DNA of 24,268 nt from Thioalkalivibrio sp. (lineage in GTDB: Bacteria > Pseudomonadota > Gammaproteobacteria > SpSt-1174): assembly GCA_011046015.1 (NCBI GenBank), contig DSBO01000025.1:1-24268 (forward strand), in the 5' to 3' direction. The notes beneath the pieces were generated by a model. The model did not search any database. It was not told the origin of the DNA and worked only from the letters and a program-made list of their open reading frames with translations. The position numbers were made by a program, and so were the translations under genes. This document shows, piece by piece, positions 14,666 through 22,362 of the stretch. The first letter of the stretch is position 1. The number at the start of each line of letters is the position of its first letter.

Positions 14666-14819
14666 GCGGTGCCAGCCGCGATGCCCATGCCCGGGCAACG
14701 TGCCGAACCTGGTCGCGCCTCGCAGCGCTCCTACCAATCCGGCCCCGTAGGAGCGGTGCCAGCCGCGATGCCCATGCCCGGGCAACGTGCCGAACCTGAT
14801 CGCGCCTCGCAGCGCTCCT
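14666..14819. repeat. Tandem 67-bp REP-like repeats (two copies, 87-bp period)
   Basis: Copy 1 spans 14666-14732 and copy 2 spans 14753-14819. They are identical except for one base (CTGGTCG versus CTGATCG). Each unit starts GCGGTGCCAGCCGCGA (a GCGG/CCGC hairpin) and ends CGCGCCTCGCAGCGCTCCT, whose reverse complement again has the AGGAGCG...GCGCG form, so each unit is itself an inverted REP-like pair. The spacer between copies carries GTAGGA. With the heptamer run this accounts for most of the 250-bp space between the convergent GGDEF-EAL and amidotransferase genes. Confidence 0.85.
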
Positions 14820-14867
14820 GCCGACCCCGCAGGCGCGGCGTTCACATCCGCCGGGTGCGCACCGCGA

Positions 14868-16649
14868 TCAGCCGGCTCCGTCCACGTTGCGCTGCAGCCA
14901 GAATTCCAGCAGGGCCAGGTGCCAGAGCTTGCTGCCCTTGATGCGGGTGAGGTGGCTCTCGGGGCTGGCCAGCAGCTTTTCGACGTAGGCGCGGCGGTAG
15001 AGCCCGCGCTCGCGCGCGGCCTGCGAGTCGAGGATGTCGCGCATGAACTCCAGGAACTCGCCGCGCACGTACTTGAGCGCCGGCACCGGGAAATAGCCCT
15101 TGGGCCGGTCGATGACACTGTCCGGCATGAGGCCACGGGCGATCTTTTTCAATGCGTACTTGCCGCCATCGCGCAGTTTCAGCTCCGGCGGCATGCGCGC
15201 GGCGAGTTCCACCAGCTCGTGGTCGAGGAAGGGCACGCGCGCCTCCAGGCCCCAGGCCATGGTCATGTTGTCCACGCGCTTGACCGGGTCGTCGACGATG
15301 AGCGTGGTGGTATCCAGGCGCAGCACGGCGTCGATGAAGGTCTCGGCCCCGGGCTCGTTCAGGAGTTCGTCGATGAGCACCGAGGTGTGATCCTCGCCCA
15401 CATGGGCGGGCTCGAGCATCTCGGCGAACTCGGCGTGGTCGCGGTCGAAGTAATGGGAACGGAAGCGCTCGAGGTGGCTGCCCTGGGCCGCGTCCATCTC
15501 GGGATACCAGAAGTAGCCGCCGAAGACCTCGTCCGAGCCCTGGCCGGACTGCACCACCTTGACCTCCTGCGAGACCTGCTCGGAGAGCAGGTAGAAGGCC
15601 ACCGCGTCCTGCCCGACCATGGGCTCGGTCATGGCGTCCACGGCCTCGGGCAGGCGCCTGAGCACCTCGCTGTTGGGGATGTGGTACTTGTAGTGACGCG
15701 TATTGAAGCGCTCCACCACCTGGTCGGAGTACTCGAACTCTCCGCCCTTCTCCTCGGGCTGGTCCTCGAAGCCGACGGTGAAGGTGCGGATGTCCTCCAC
15801 CCCGGCCTCGGCCAGCAGGCCCACCAGCAGGCTGGAATCCAGGCCGCCCGAGAGCAGCACGCCCACCGGCACGTCGGCGATGCGCAGGCGCTTGTCGACG
15901 GCGTCCTTGAGCGCCTGGTGTATGGCCTCGATCCACTCGGCCTCGGTGCGCGGCTCGGCCGGCCGGGTGGCCTCGAGCCGCCAGTAGCGCGAGAGCCGCG
16001 TGGAGCCGTCGACCTCGACGGTGAGGGTGTGGGCCGGCGGGATCTTGCGCACGCCCTGGAGCACGGTGCGCGGCGCCGGCACCACGGCATGCAGCGAGAA
16101 CTGGTGATGCAGGGCGACGGGATCGAGCGCGGTATCCACCCCGCCGGCGGCGAGCAGGGCCTGGATGCTGGAGGCGAAGCGGAAGTGCTCGCCGGTCTGG
16201 CTGTAGTACAGCGGCTTGATGCCCATGCGGTCGCGGGCCACGAACAGGCGGCGCGCGTTCATGTCCCAGATGGCGAAGGCGAACATGCCGTGCAGGCGCT
16301 CCACGCAGGCCTCGCCCCACTCGGCGTAGGCCTTGAGGATCACCTCGGTGTCGCCGTGCGAGAAGAAGTGATGCCCGGCCCGCTGCAGCTCGTCACGCAG
16401 CCGCGGGTAATTGTAGATGGTGCCGTTGAACACCAGCGCGAGCCCCAGCTCGGCATCCACCATGGGCTGGCTGGCCTGCACCGAGAGGTCGATGATGGAC
16501 AGCCGCCGGTGGCCGAAGGCCAGCGCGCCGTCGGAATAGCTGCCCTCGTGGTCCGGGCCACGGCGCTCCAGCCGGTCCAGCATGCGCCGGATGCGGTCGA
16601 GCTCGGCGCGGCGCCCGTCCAGGCGCAGTTCTCCGCAGATGCCACACAT
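14868..16649 (-). CDS. asnO: Asparagine synthase-family amidotransferase, N-acetylglutaminylglutamine (NAGGN) type
   Basis: A 593-residue class II glutamine amidotransferase. The N-terminal glutaminase domain has the nucleophile C2 (MCGICGEL), R49 (GHRRLSIIDL), FNGTIYNY (74-81) and D100. The synthetase domain has the ATP-pyrophosphatase loop LLSGGLDSS (265-273). Segments such as FNGTIYNYPRLRDEL, LHAVVPAPRTVLQGV, EYSDQVVERF and GSKLWHLALLEFWLQ resemble the AsnO group that makes the terminal amide of the osmolyte N-acetylglutaminylglutamine amide in Pseudomonas, more than housekeeping AsnB. The other genes of that pathway (the GNAT/ATP-grasp ligase ngg and a peptidase) are not in the window. 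It starts 6 nt after the hyuB stop, so the two are cotranscribed. Plain AsnB-like asparagine synthetase is the alternative. Confidence 0.78.
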   Translation of the reverse strand: MCGICGELRLDGRRAELDRIRRMLDRLERRGPDHEGSYSDGALAFGHRRLSIIDLSVQASQPMVDAELGLALVFNGTIYNYPRLRDELQRAGHHFFSHGDTEVILKAYAEWGEACVERLHGMFAFAIWDMNARRLFVARDRMGIKPLYYSQTGEHFRFASSIQALLAAGGVDTALDPVALHHQFSLHAVVPAPRTVLQGVRKIPPAHTLTVEVDGSTRLSRYWRLEATRPAEPRTEAEWIEAIHQALKDAVDKRLRIADVPVGVLLSGGLDSSLLVGLLAEAGVEDIRTFTVGFEDQPEEKGGEFEYSDQVVERFNTRHYKYHIPNSEVLRRLPEAVDAMTEPMVGQDAVAFYLLSEQVSQEVKVVQSGQGSDEVFGGYFWYPEMDAAQGSHLERFRSHYFDRDHAEFAEMLEPAHVGEDHTSVLIDELLNEPGAETFIDAVLRLDTTTLIVDDPVKRVDNMTMAWGLEARVPFLDHELVELAARMPPELKLRDGGKYALKKIARGLMPDSVIDRPKGYFPVPALKYVRGEFLEFMRDILDSQAARERGLYRRAYVEKLLASPESHLTRIKGSKLWHLALLEFWLQRNVDGAG

Positions 16650-16655
16650 GTCTCG

Positions 16656-18212
16656 TCAGTCCTTCTGCAAAATGGGTTTGCCCCAGCCGCCACCGCCGGG
16701 AGTCTCGATGCGAAGGCGGTCGCCGGGGCCGGCCTCGCGGCTGATCTTGGGCGGCAGGATCTCGTCGTTGAGGCGGTTGATGCCCGGTGCGCCGGGCGCA
16801 CCGCCCGCCTGTCCCCAGGGGGCGTGGCGGCGGCGCTCGGTGAGCAGGGTGAAGCGCACCGGGCGCAGGAATTCGTATTCGCGAATCAGGCCGTCGCCCC
16901 CGGGGCGCTGCCCGGCGCCACCCGAGCCCCGGCGCAGGGCGTAGCGGCGCACGCGCACAGGATAGCGCATCTCCAGTACCTCCACCGGGGTGTTGCGGGT
17001 GTTGGTCATGTGCGTCTGCACGGCCGACAGCCCGCCGCCCACCGCCCCGGCACCCATGCCGCCGCCCAGAGTCTCGTAATAGCCCCAGGCGTGCGCCCCG
17101 GACTCGCCCATGGCGAGGTTGTTCATGCTGCCCTGGCTGGCGGCCGGGATGCGTTCGGGCAGGGCCTGGCCCAGCGCGCCCATCACCGCATCCACCACCC
17201 GCGAGCTGGTCTCGACATTGCCGGCGGCCACGGCGGCCGGGCGGCGGGCGTTGAGCAGGCAGCCCTCGGGGACCGTGAGCGTGACCGGGCGGAAGCTGCC
17301 GGCGCAGGCCGGGGTCTGCGCCGGCATCAGGCAGCGCAGCACGTAGAACACGCCGGCGGCGGTCACCGACAACGGACAGTTGATGTTGCCGGCCACCTGC
17401 CCCGCCGTGCCCGTGAAGTCCACCGCCACGCGGCCGTCGGCCACGGTCACGGCCACCCGGATCGCGATGTCCGCGTGGCCCAGGCCGTCGTCGTCCATCA
17501 CGTCGGCGTAGTGGTAGGTCCCGTTGGGCAGGGCGCGCAGGGCCGACAGCGCGAGGCGCTCGGCGTAGTCGTTGAGCGCGGCCAGGGCCTCGCCATAGGC
17601 GGCCAGCCCCATGCCATCCACCAGCTCGCCCAGGCGCGCAAGCCCGCGCCGGTTGGCGGCGATCTGGGCGGCGAAGTCGCCCTGCGCGTCGCGCGGGTTG
17701 CGCGTGGCCTGCGTGATCTCGGCCAGGCGCGTCGCGTTCACCTCCCCCGCCCGCACGATGTGCCCCGGCGGGATCACCAGGCCCTCCTCGTGGAGATCGC
17801 GGGAGATCGGCATCGAGCCCGGGCTTTCCGCGCCGATATCCGCATGATGCGCGCGGTTGGCGACGAAGCCGGCCAGCGAACCGGCCACGAACAGCGGGGC
17901 GATGACGGTGACGTCCGGCAGGTGCGTGCCGCCGAGGAAGGGGTCGTTGAGCATCACCATGTCGCCGGGCTGCCAGTCCAGCCCGGCCACCACGTCGGCC
18001 ATGGCATAGGCCATGCTGCCCAGGTGCACGGGAATGTGGGCAGCCTGGGCGCAGAGCGCACCGCGGGCGTCGAACACCGCGCAGGAGTAGTCCAGCCGGT
18101 CGCGGATGTTGGGCGAGAAGGCCGCGCGGCGCAGCTGCGCGCCCATCTCCTCGCAGACCGCCTCGATGCGGCGGGCGAACAGACTGAGCTCGATGGGGTC
18201 GAGTGCCGGCAT
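16656..18212 (-). CDS. Hydantoinase B / 5-oxoprolinase B-type protein (HyuB)
   Basis: A 518-residue protein of the HyuB family, the subunit that with HyuA hydrolyses cyclic amides such as N-methylhydantoin or 5-oxoproline, or carboxylates ketones in related enzymes. Family hallmarks: SPNIRDRLDYSCAVFDARG (about 33-51), GDMVMLNDPFLGGTHLPDVT (83-102), FVANRAHHADIG (116-127), GSMPISRDLHEEGLVIPPG (132-150), and the C-terminal RIETPGGGGWGKP. No signal peptide. It is the first gene of its operon, facing sodB across 131 bp, and no HyuA is present on either side. The length is normal for HyuB alone, so this is not a broken HyuA-HyuB fusion. Substrate unknown; the neighbouring glutamine amidotransferase suggests a pyroglutamyl or glutaminyl compound, which is inference. 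Confidence 0.88.
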   Translation of the reverse strand: MPALDPIELSLFARRIEAVCEEMGAQLRRAAFSPNIRDRLDYSCAVFDARGALCAQAAHIPVHLGSMAYAMADVVAGLDWQPGDMVMLNDPFLGGTHLPDVTVIAPLFVAGSLAGFVANRAHHADIGAESPGSMPISRDLHEEGLVIPPGHIVRAGEVNATRLAEITQATRNPRDAQGDFAAQIAANRRGLARLGELVDGMGLAAYGEALAALNDYAERLALSALRALPNGTYHYADVMDDDGLGHADIAIRVAVTVADGRVAVDFTGTAGQVAGNINCPLSVTAAGVFYVLRCLMPAQTPACAGSFRPVTLTVPEGCLLNARRPAAVAAGNVETSSRVVDAVMGALGQALPERIPAASQGSMNNLAMGESGAHAWGYYETLGGGMGAGAVGGGLSAVQTHMTNTRNTPVEVLEMRYPVRVRRYALRRGSGGAGQRPGGDGLIREYEFLRPVRFTLLTERRRHAPWGQAGGAPGAPGINRLNDEILPPKISREAGPGDRLRIETPGGGGWGKPILQKD

Positions 18213-18252
18213 GACGATTGGATGAATATGGCTCGGTAAAAAGTGGGCGTTA

Positions 18253-18282
18253 TTGCATTGCCCCGGCGGGCTGTCCTATCTT
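18253..18282 (+). promoter_or_regulatory. Possible sodB promoter
   Basis: TTGCAT (18253-18258), an 18-bp spacer and TATCTT (18277-18282), located about 60 bp before the sodB ATG. It is the best -35/-10 pair seen in the hyuB-sodB divergent spacer. Confidence is limited because the match is moderate. Confidence 0.4.
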
Positions 18283-18343
18283 AACCGGTTTACGGTGCGT
18301 TCACCGCATCATGGAAAATCAACGACATAAGCAGGAGACTATC

Positions 18344-18928
18344 ATGGCCCACGAACTTCCGGATCTGCCCTACGCCAAGAACGCCCTGGAACCCCACGTC
18401 TCCGCCGAGACGCTGGAGTACCACCACGGCAAGCACCACGCCGCCTACGTGAACAACCTGAACAACCTGATCCCGGGCACCGAGTTCGAGAACAAGTCGC
18501 TCGAGGACATCATCAAGACCGCCCCGGCCGGCGGCGTGTTCAACAACGCGGCCCAGGTGTGGAACCATACGTTCTACTGGAACTGCATGAGCCCGAACGG
18601 CGGCGGCGAGCCCACCGGCGCACTGGCCGATGCCATCAACAAGGCCTTCGGCTCCTTCGCCGACTTCAAGGAGAAATTCTCCACCTCCGGCGCCACCAAC
18701 TTCGGCTCCGGCTGGACCTGGCTGGTGAAGAAGGCCGACGGCTCCGTGGACATCATGAACACCAGCAACGCCGGCTGCCCGCTGACCGAGGGCGTCACCC
18801 CGCTGCTGACCATGGACGTGTGGGAACACGCCTACTACATCGACTACCGCAACGCCCGACCGAAGTACATCGAGGCGTTCTGGAACGTCGTGAACTGGGA
18901 CTTCGTCGCCAAGAACTTCGGCGGCTGA
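18344..18928 (+). CDS. sodB: Superoxide dismutase, iron type (SodB)
   Basis: Cytoplasmic dismutation of superoxide to oxygen and hydrogen peroxide. The 194-residue product begins MAHELPDLPYAKNALEPHVS. Metal ligands are H27, H75, D158 and H162 (DVWEHAYYIDY). Fe-type rather than Mn-type is indicated by AAQVWNHTFYWN with Q71 as the active-site glutamine and by GGVFNN; Mn enzymes typically place the glutamine later. The ATG at 18344 follows AGGAG with a 7-nt spacer; upstream in-frame codons from 18218 lie in the promoter region. A strong terminator follows, so it is probably monocistronic. Confidence 0.96.
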   Translation: MAHELPDLPYAKNALEPHVSAETLEYHHGKHHAAYVNNLNNLIPGTEFENKSLEDIIKTAPAGGVFNNAAQVWNHTFYWNCMSPNGGGEPTGALADAINKAFGSFADFKEKFSTSGATNFGSGWTWLVKKADGSVDIMNTSNAGCPLTEGVTPLLTMDVWEHAYYIDYRNARPKYIEAFWNVVNWDFVAKNFGG

Positions 18929-18953
18929 GCCACAACCCAGGGCATCGACGATG

Positions 18954-18984
18954 CGGGCGCCTCGGCAACGGGGCGCCCGTTTTA
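18954..18984 (+). terminator. Rho-independent terminator of sodB
   Basis: A perfect 8-bp stem CGGGCGCC (18954-18961) / GGCGCCCG (18972-18979) with a 10-nt loop, followed by TTTTATTTATT. It lies 25 bp past the sodB stop codon. Confidence 0.9.
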
Positions 18985-19007
18985 TTTATTGTGGCTTAAC
19001 AACAAGT

Positions 19008-19048
19008 TATACTGCGCAGTTCGTCGGCAGCGCAGTGCTGCCTTTTTT
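19008..19048 (+). promoter_or_regulatory. Candidate argD promoter -10 with terminator-like leader hairpin
   Basis: TATACT (19008-19013) is a good -10 hexamer, with a weak TTTATT (18985-18990) at a 17-bp spacing. Immediately downstream a hairpin GGCAGC-GCAGT-GCTGCC (19026-19042) is followed by six T residues (19043-19048), a canonical intrinsic terminator only 23 bp before the argD ATG. It could be an attenuator of argD-argF, or a second terminator behind sodB with argD transcribed from elsewhere. Confidence 0.55.
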
Positions 19049-19070
19049 CTTTCTGGGAGTGTGAAACGGA

Positions 19071-20243
19071 ATGAACCCGGTACTGATGGCCAACTATGCC
19101 CGCCTGCCCGTGGCCTTCGCGCGTGGCGAGGGGGCCTGGCTGTGGGATACGGACGGCGAGGCCTACCTGGACGCCCTGTCCGGCATCGCCGTCTGCGGCC
19201 TGGGCCATGCCCACCCGGCGGTGGCCAAGGCCCTGTGCGAGCAGGCGAACACGCTCGTCCACACCTCCAACGTGTACCGCATTCCGCGACAGGAGCAGCT
19301 CGGCGAGCGCCTGCACGCGCTCACCGGCATGGACCGCGCCTTCTTCTGCAACTCCGGGGCCGAGGCCAACGAGGCCGCGATCAAACTCGCGCGCCTGCAC
19401 GGCCACCACCGGGGCATCGCCAACCCGGCCATCGTGGTGATGGAGGGCAGCTTCCACGGCCGCACCCTGGCCACGCTCTCGGCCACCGGCAACGCGAAGA
19501 TCCAGGCCGGCTTCGAGCCGCTGGTGTCCGGCTTCATCCGCGTGCCGCATGGCGACCTCGCCGCCATCGAGGCGCTGGCGGACAACCCGGACATCGTCGC
19601 CGTGCTGGTCGAGCCCATCACCGGCGAGGGCGGCATCCGCGTGCCGGCGCCGGGCTACCTCCAGGGCATCCGCCGGCTCTGCGATGCACGCGGCTGGCTG
19701 ATGATGCTCGACGAGATCCAGACCGGCGTCGGCCGCACCGGCCGCTGGTTCGCCTATCAGCATGAGGACGTGCTGCCCGACGTGCTGTCGCTGGCCAAGG
19801 GACTGGGCAACGGCGTGCCGATCGGCGCCTGCCTGGCGCGCGGCGCGGCGGCCGAGGTCTTCGGCCCGGGCACCCACGGCAGCACCTTCGGCGGCAACCC
19901 GCTGGTCTGTGCCGCCGCACTGGCCGTGCTGGACACCATCGAGCAGGACGACCTCGTTGCCCATGCCGGGCAGATGGGCACCTACCTGCTCGAGGGATTC
20001 CGCACGCGCCTGGGCGATCTCGCCGGCGTGAACGACGTGCGCGGCAAGGGCCTGATGCTCGGCATCGAACTCGACCGCCCCTGCCCCGAACTGGTCAAGC
20101 AGGCGCTGAAGAAGCGCCTGCTCATCAACGTGACGGCCGGCAGCGTGATCCGTCTGCTGCCGCCGCTCATCCTGAACCGTGAAGAGGCGGACCGTATCCT
20201 GGATACGGTCGAGACGCTCGTTCGCGAGTTTCTCGCTGCCTGA
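19071..20243 (+). CDS. argD: Acetylornithine aminotransferase (ArgD)
   Basis: PLP-dependent class III aminotransferase of arginine synthesis, converting N-acetylglutamate semialdehyde to N-acetylornithine; many also act as succinyldiaminopimelate aminotransferase. The 390-residue product has FFCNSGAEANEAAIKLAR (91-108), GSFHGRTLATLSATG (126-140), DEIQTGVGRTG (214-224) and the PLP lysine K243 in LAKGLGNGVP. The length and the GTHGSTFGGNPL segment favour ArgD over longer GABA or ornithine aminotransferases. It is followed 17 bp later by argF, supporting the arginine pathway assignment. Confidence 0.93.
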   Translation: MNPVLMANYARLPVAFARGEGAWLWDTDGEAYLDALSGIAVCGLGHAHPAVAKALCEQANTLVHTSNVYRIPRQEQLGERLHALTGMDRAFFCNSGAEANEAAIKLARLHGHHRGIANPAIVVMEGSFHGRTLATLSATGNAKIQAGFEPLVSGFIRVPHGDLAAIEALADNPDIVAVLVEPITGEGGIRVPAPGYLQGIRRLCDARGWLMMLDEIQTGVGRTGRWFAYQHEDVLPDVLSLAKGLGNGVPIGACLARGAAAEVFGPGTHGSTFGGNPLVCAAALAVLDTIEQDDLVAHAGQMGTYLLEGFRTRLGDLAGVNDVRGKGLMLGIELDRPCPELVKQALKKRLLINVTAGSVIRLLPPLILNREEADRILDTVETLVREFLAA

Positions 20244-20260
20244 GTAACGAGGAGATACCA

Positions 20261-21172
20261 ATGACCGTCCGACACTTCCTGAGCCTGCTGGACCTCTCCG
20301 CCGATGAGCTGCGCGGGATCATCAACCGCGCCATCGAGCTCAAGGCGATGCAGCAGCGGCGCGAGATCTTCGAACCACTGAAGAACCGCACGCTCGGCAT
20401 GATCTTCGAGAAGTCCTCCACGCGCACGCGCGTGTCCTTCGAGGTCGGCATGGCGCAGTTCGGCGGTCACGCGTTGTTCCTCTCCCCGCGCGACACCCAG
20501 CTCGGCCGCGGTGAGCCCATCGAGGACACCGCCCGCGTGCTGTCACGCATGGTCGATGGCATCATGATCCGCACCTTCGAGCACGACAAGATCGTACGCT
20601 TCGCCGAGCACTCGCAGGTGCCGGTCATCAACGGGCTCACCGACCTGGTGCATCCCTGCCAGCTGCTGGCCGACCTGCAGACCTACTTCGAGCAACGCGG
20701 TGACATCCGCGGCAAGACCGTGGTCTGGGTGGGCGACGGCAACAACATGTGTCACTCATGGATCAACGCGGCGCGCCTGCTCGACTTTACCGTGCATGTC
20801 GCCTGCCCCGAGGGCTACGACCCGCTGCCCGAGTTCGTCGAACCGGCCGGCGAGCGCGTGAGGATCATGCGCGACCCGCTCGCGGCCGCGAAGGACGCCG
20901 ACCTCATCGTCACCGACGTCTGGGCCAGCATGGGCCAGGAAGAGGAACAGGCCCAGCGCCGGCGCGCCTTCGCCGACTTCCAGGTGAATGCCGAGCTCAT
21001 GCTCAAGGCCAGGACCGATGCCCTGTTCATGCACTGCCTGCCCGCGCATCGCGAGGAGGAGGTCACCACCGAGGTCCTCGAGGGCGGGCAGAGCGTGGTG
21101 TGGGACGAGGCCGAAAACCGCCTGCACGCGCAAAAGGCCCTGCTCGAGTTCCTGATGGCCGAGAAGGTCTGA
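20261..21172 (+). CDS. argF: Ornithine carbamoyltransferase (ArgF)
   Basis: Condenses ornithine and carbamoyl phosphate to citrulline in arginine synthesis. The 303-residue product has the carbamoyl-phosphate motif SSTRTRVSFE (52-61), HPCQLLADL (131-139), the GDGNNMCHSW segment (158-167) and the ornithine-side MHCLPAHR (257-264). The ATG at 20261 follows GAGGAG with a 7-nt spacer. It lies 17 bp after argD in the same orientation, forming an argDF pair seen in many gammaproteobacteria. Confidence 0.96.
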   Translation: MTVRHFLSLLDLSADELRGIINRAIELKAMQQRREIFEPLKNRTLGMIFEKSSTRTRVSFEVGMAQFGGHALFLSPRDTQLGRGEPIEDTARVLSRMVDGIMIRTFEHDKIVRFAEHSQVPVINGLTDLVHPCQLLADLQTYFEQRGDIRGKTVVWVGDGNNMCHSWINAARLLDFTVHVACPEGYDPLPEFVEPAGERVRIMRDPLAAAKDADLIVTDVWASMGQEEEQAQRRRAFADFQVNAELMLKARTDALFMHCLPAHREEEVTTEVLEGGQSVVWDEAENRLHAQKALLEFLMAEKV

Positions 21173-21196
21173 CCCAGGAGTCTCGACCCAGTCACC

Positions 21197-21559
21197 ATGC
21201 CCCACCGCAACGCCCAGCCCCGCCTCCGCGTCCTGCTCGGCTCGGCCATCACCATGGGGCCGGGCAAGGCCGACCTGCTGGAGGCGATCGAGGCCACCGG
21301 CTCCATCTCTGCCGCAGCGCGCGCCATGGGCATGTCCTATCGGCGCGCCTGGCAGCTCGTGAACACCATGAACCAGAGCTTCAGGAAGCCCGTGGTGGAC
21401 ACCGCCACGGGCGGCAGCGGCGGTGGCGGTGCACGCGTTACCGACTTCGGCCGCGACGTGCTGACACGCTACCGCCACATGGAAACCATCGCCGCGCAGG
21501 CGGTCGACGCCGAACTCCGGGAGTTTCTCCGGCTGCTCTCGCCCCCATCCAAATCCTGA
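21197..21559 (+). CDS. Single-domain ModE-type winged-helix regulator
   Basis: A 120-residue protein corresponding to the N-terminal DNA-binding domain of ModE. The helix-turn-helix reads GSISAAARAMGMSYRRAWQL (35-54), followed by LVNTMNQSFRKPVV and the wing with a GGSGGGGA turn, then VTDFGRDVLTRY. The molybdate-binding Mop/TOBE domains of E. coli ModE are absent, and the stop falls right after the dimerisation helix. Such short forms are frequent and either respond to another partner or act without direct molybdate binding. It lies 24 bp after argF, but a modA gene lies 2.4 kb downstream, which makes a role in molybdenum homeostasis plausible. Confidence 0.85.
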   Translation: MPHRNAQPRLRVLLGSAITMGPGKADLLEAIEATGSISAAARAMGMSYRRAWQLVNTMNQSFRKPVVDTATGGSGGGGARVTDFGRDVLTRYRHMETIAAQAVDAELREFLRLLSPPSKS

Positions 21560-21691
21560 TCACGCGCCGCGGGACATGCTTGCGCTCCCGCTATGTTTGA
21601 CGGATTATTACGCACCTGGCCGAAACCGCACCGCCACCGCGCGGTTCTTTTTATCGCGCGCGATATGACAAGCGAAATACAGCGACATCGA

Positions 21692-22351
21692 ATGGATATC
21701 CCTCAGATCCCGCGCTCGCGCGCGACGAGCCCCTTGAACGTACTCCTCATCGACGACCAGCCCATCGTTCACGAGGGCTACAAACGGCTACTGCAACGCA
21801 TCGACAAATCCATTCGCGTGCACAGCTCGACGAGCGCGAAGGGCGGCTACCTGACCTATGGCGACATCCACCCGCAGGTTGTCGTCCTCGAGATGACGCT
21901 CGCCGACGGAAGCGGCCTGGAGGTCATGAAGCGCCTGCTCAAGCGGGACCCGAAGGCAAAGGTCATCCTGTCCAGCGCGCACGAGAGTCCGATCTACATC
22001 GCCCGGGCACACGAACTGGGCGCGGCCGGCTATCTCTGCAAGCGCAGCGCAGTACCGAAGCTGGTATCGGCAATCACCAGCGTGGCCGCCGGCGGCACGT
22101 TCTTCTGCAAATGCGCTGCCGACGACCTGGCCTCGGATGAACCCATGCCACTCGACCGGCTTTCCAATCGCGAGTTCGACGTCTTCCGACTGCTGGCCGA
22201 GGGTCATCGCGCCTCCGAGATCGCGGAGTTCCTGAACATCAGTCCGAAGACCGCGTCCGTACATCAGACGCGAATCATGGCGAAGCTCGGACTCAGCAAT
22301 CTGGCGCAACTCGCTAGACTCGCGATACGCCATGACATCATTTCGTTCTAG
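21692..22351 (+). CDS. NarL/FixJ-type response regulator with Glu at the phospho-acceptor site
   Basis: Receiver plus LuxR-type helix-turn-helix (219 residues from the chosen ATG). The receiver begins NVLLIDDQPIVHEGYKRLLQ with the acidic pair D21/D22; S95 and K117 (GYLCKRSA) fill the switch positions. The residue expected to be the phosphorylated Asp is Glu (E67 in VVVLEMTLADGSGLE). The output domain is LSNREFDVFRLLAEGHRASE and KTASVHQTRIMAKLGLSN. In-frame ATGs at 21593 and 21665 would lengthen the protein; that stretch uses atypical codons (TTA, ATA) and looks non-coding, and none of the three starts has a clear ribosome site. No sensor kinase is adjacent. It ends 11 bp from the convergent hemerythrin gene. 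Confidence 0.87.
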   Translation: MDIPQIPRSRATSPLNVLLIDDQPIVHEGYKRLLQRIDKSIRVHSSTSAKGGYLTYGDIHPQVVVLEMTLADGSGLEVMKRLLKRDPKAKVILSSAHESPIYIARAHELGAAGYLCKRSAVPKLVSAITSVAAGGTFFCKCAADDLASDEPMPLDRLSNREFDVFRLLAEGHRASEIAEFLNISPKTASVHQTRIMAKLGLSNLAQLARLAIRHDIISF

Positions 22352-22362
22352 CGTCACCGCAA

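Noticed and set aside
14787..18239. Very long plus-strand open frame (about 1150 codons) opposite hyuB and asnO
   Set aside because: It is antisense to two well-supported genes with family motifs; long antisense frames are expected in GC-rich DNA, and its translation is low-complexity H/A/G/R-rich without domains.
21593..21691. Longer N-terminus for the response regulator from an ATG at 21593
   Set aside because: Would place 33 extra residues with rare codons before a normal receiver start, without a ribosome site; family members begin close to the NVLLIDD strand.
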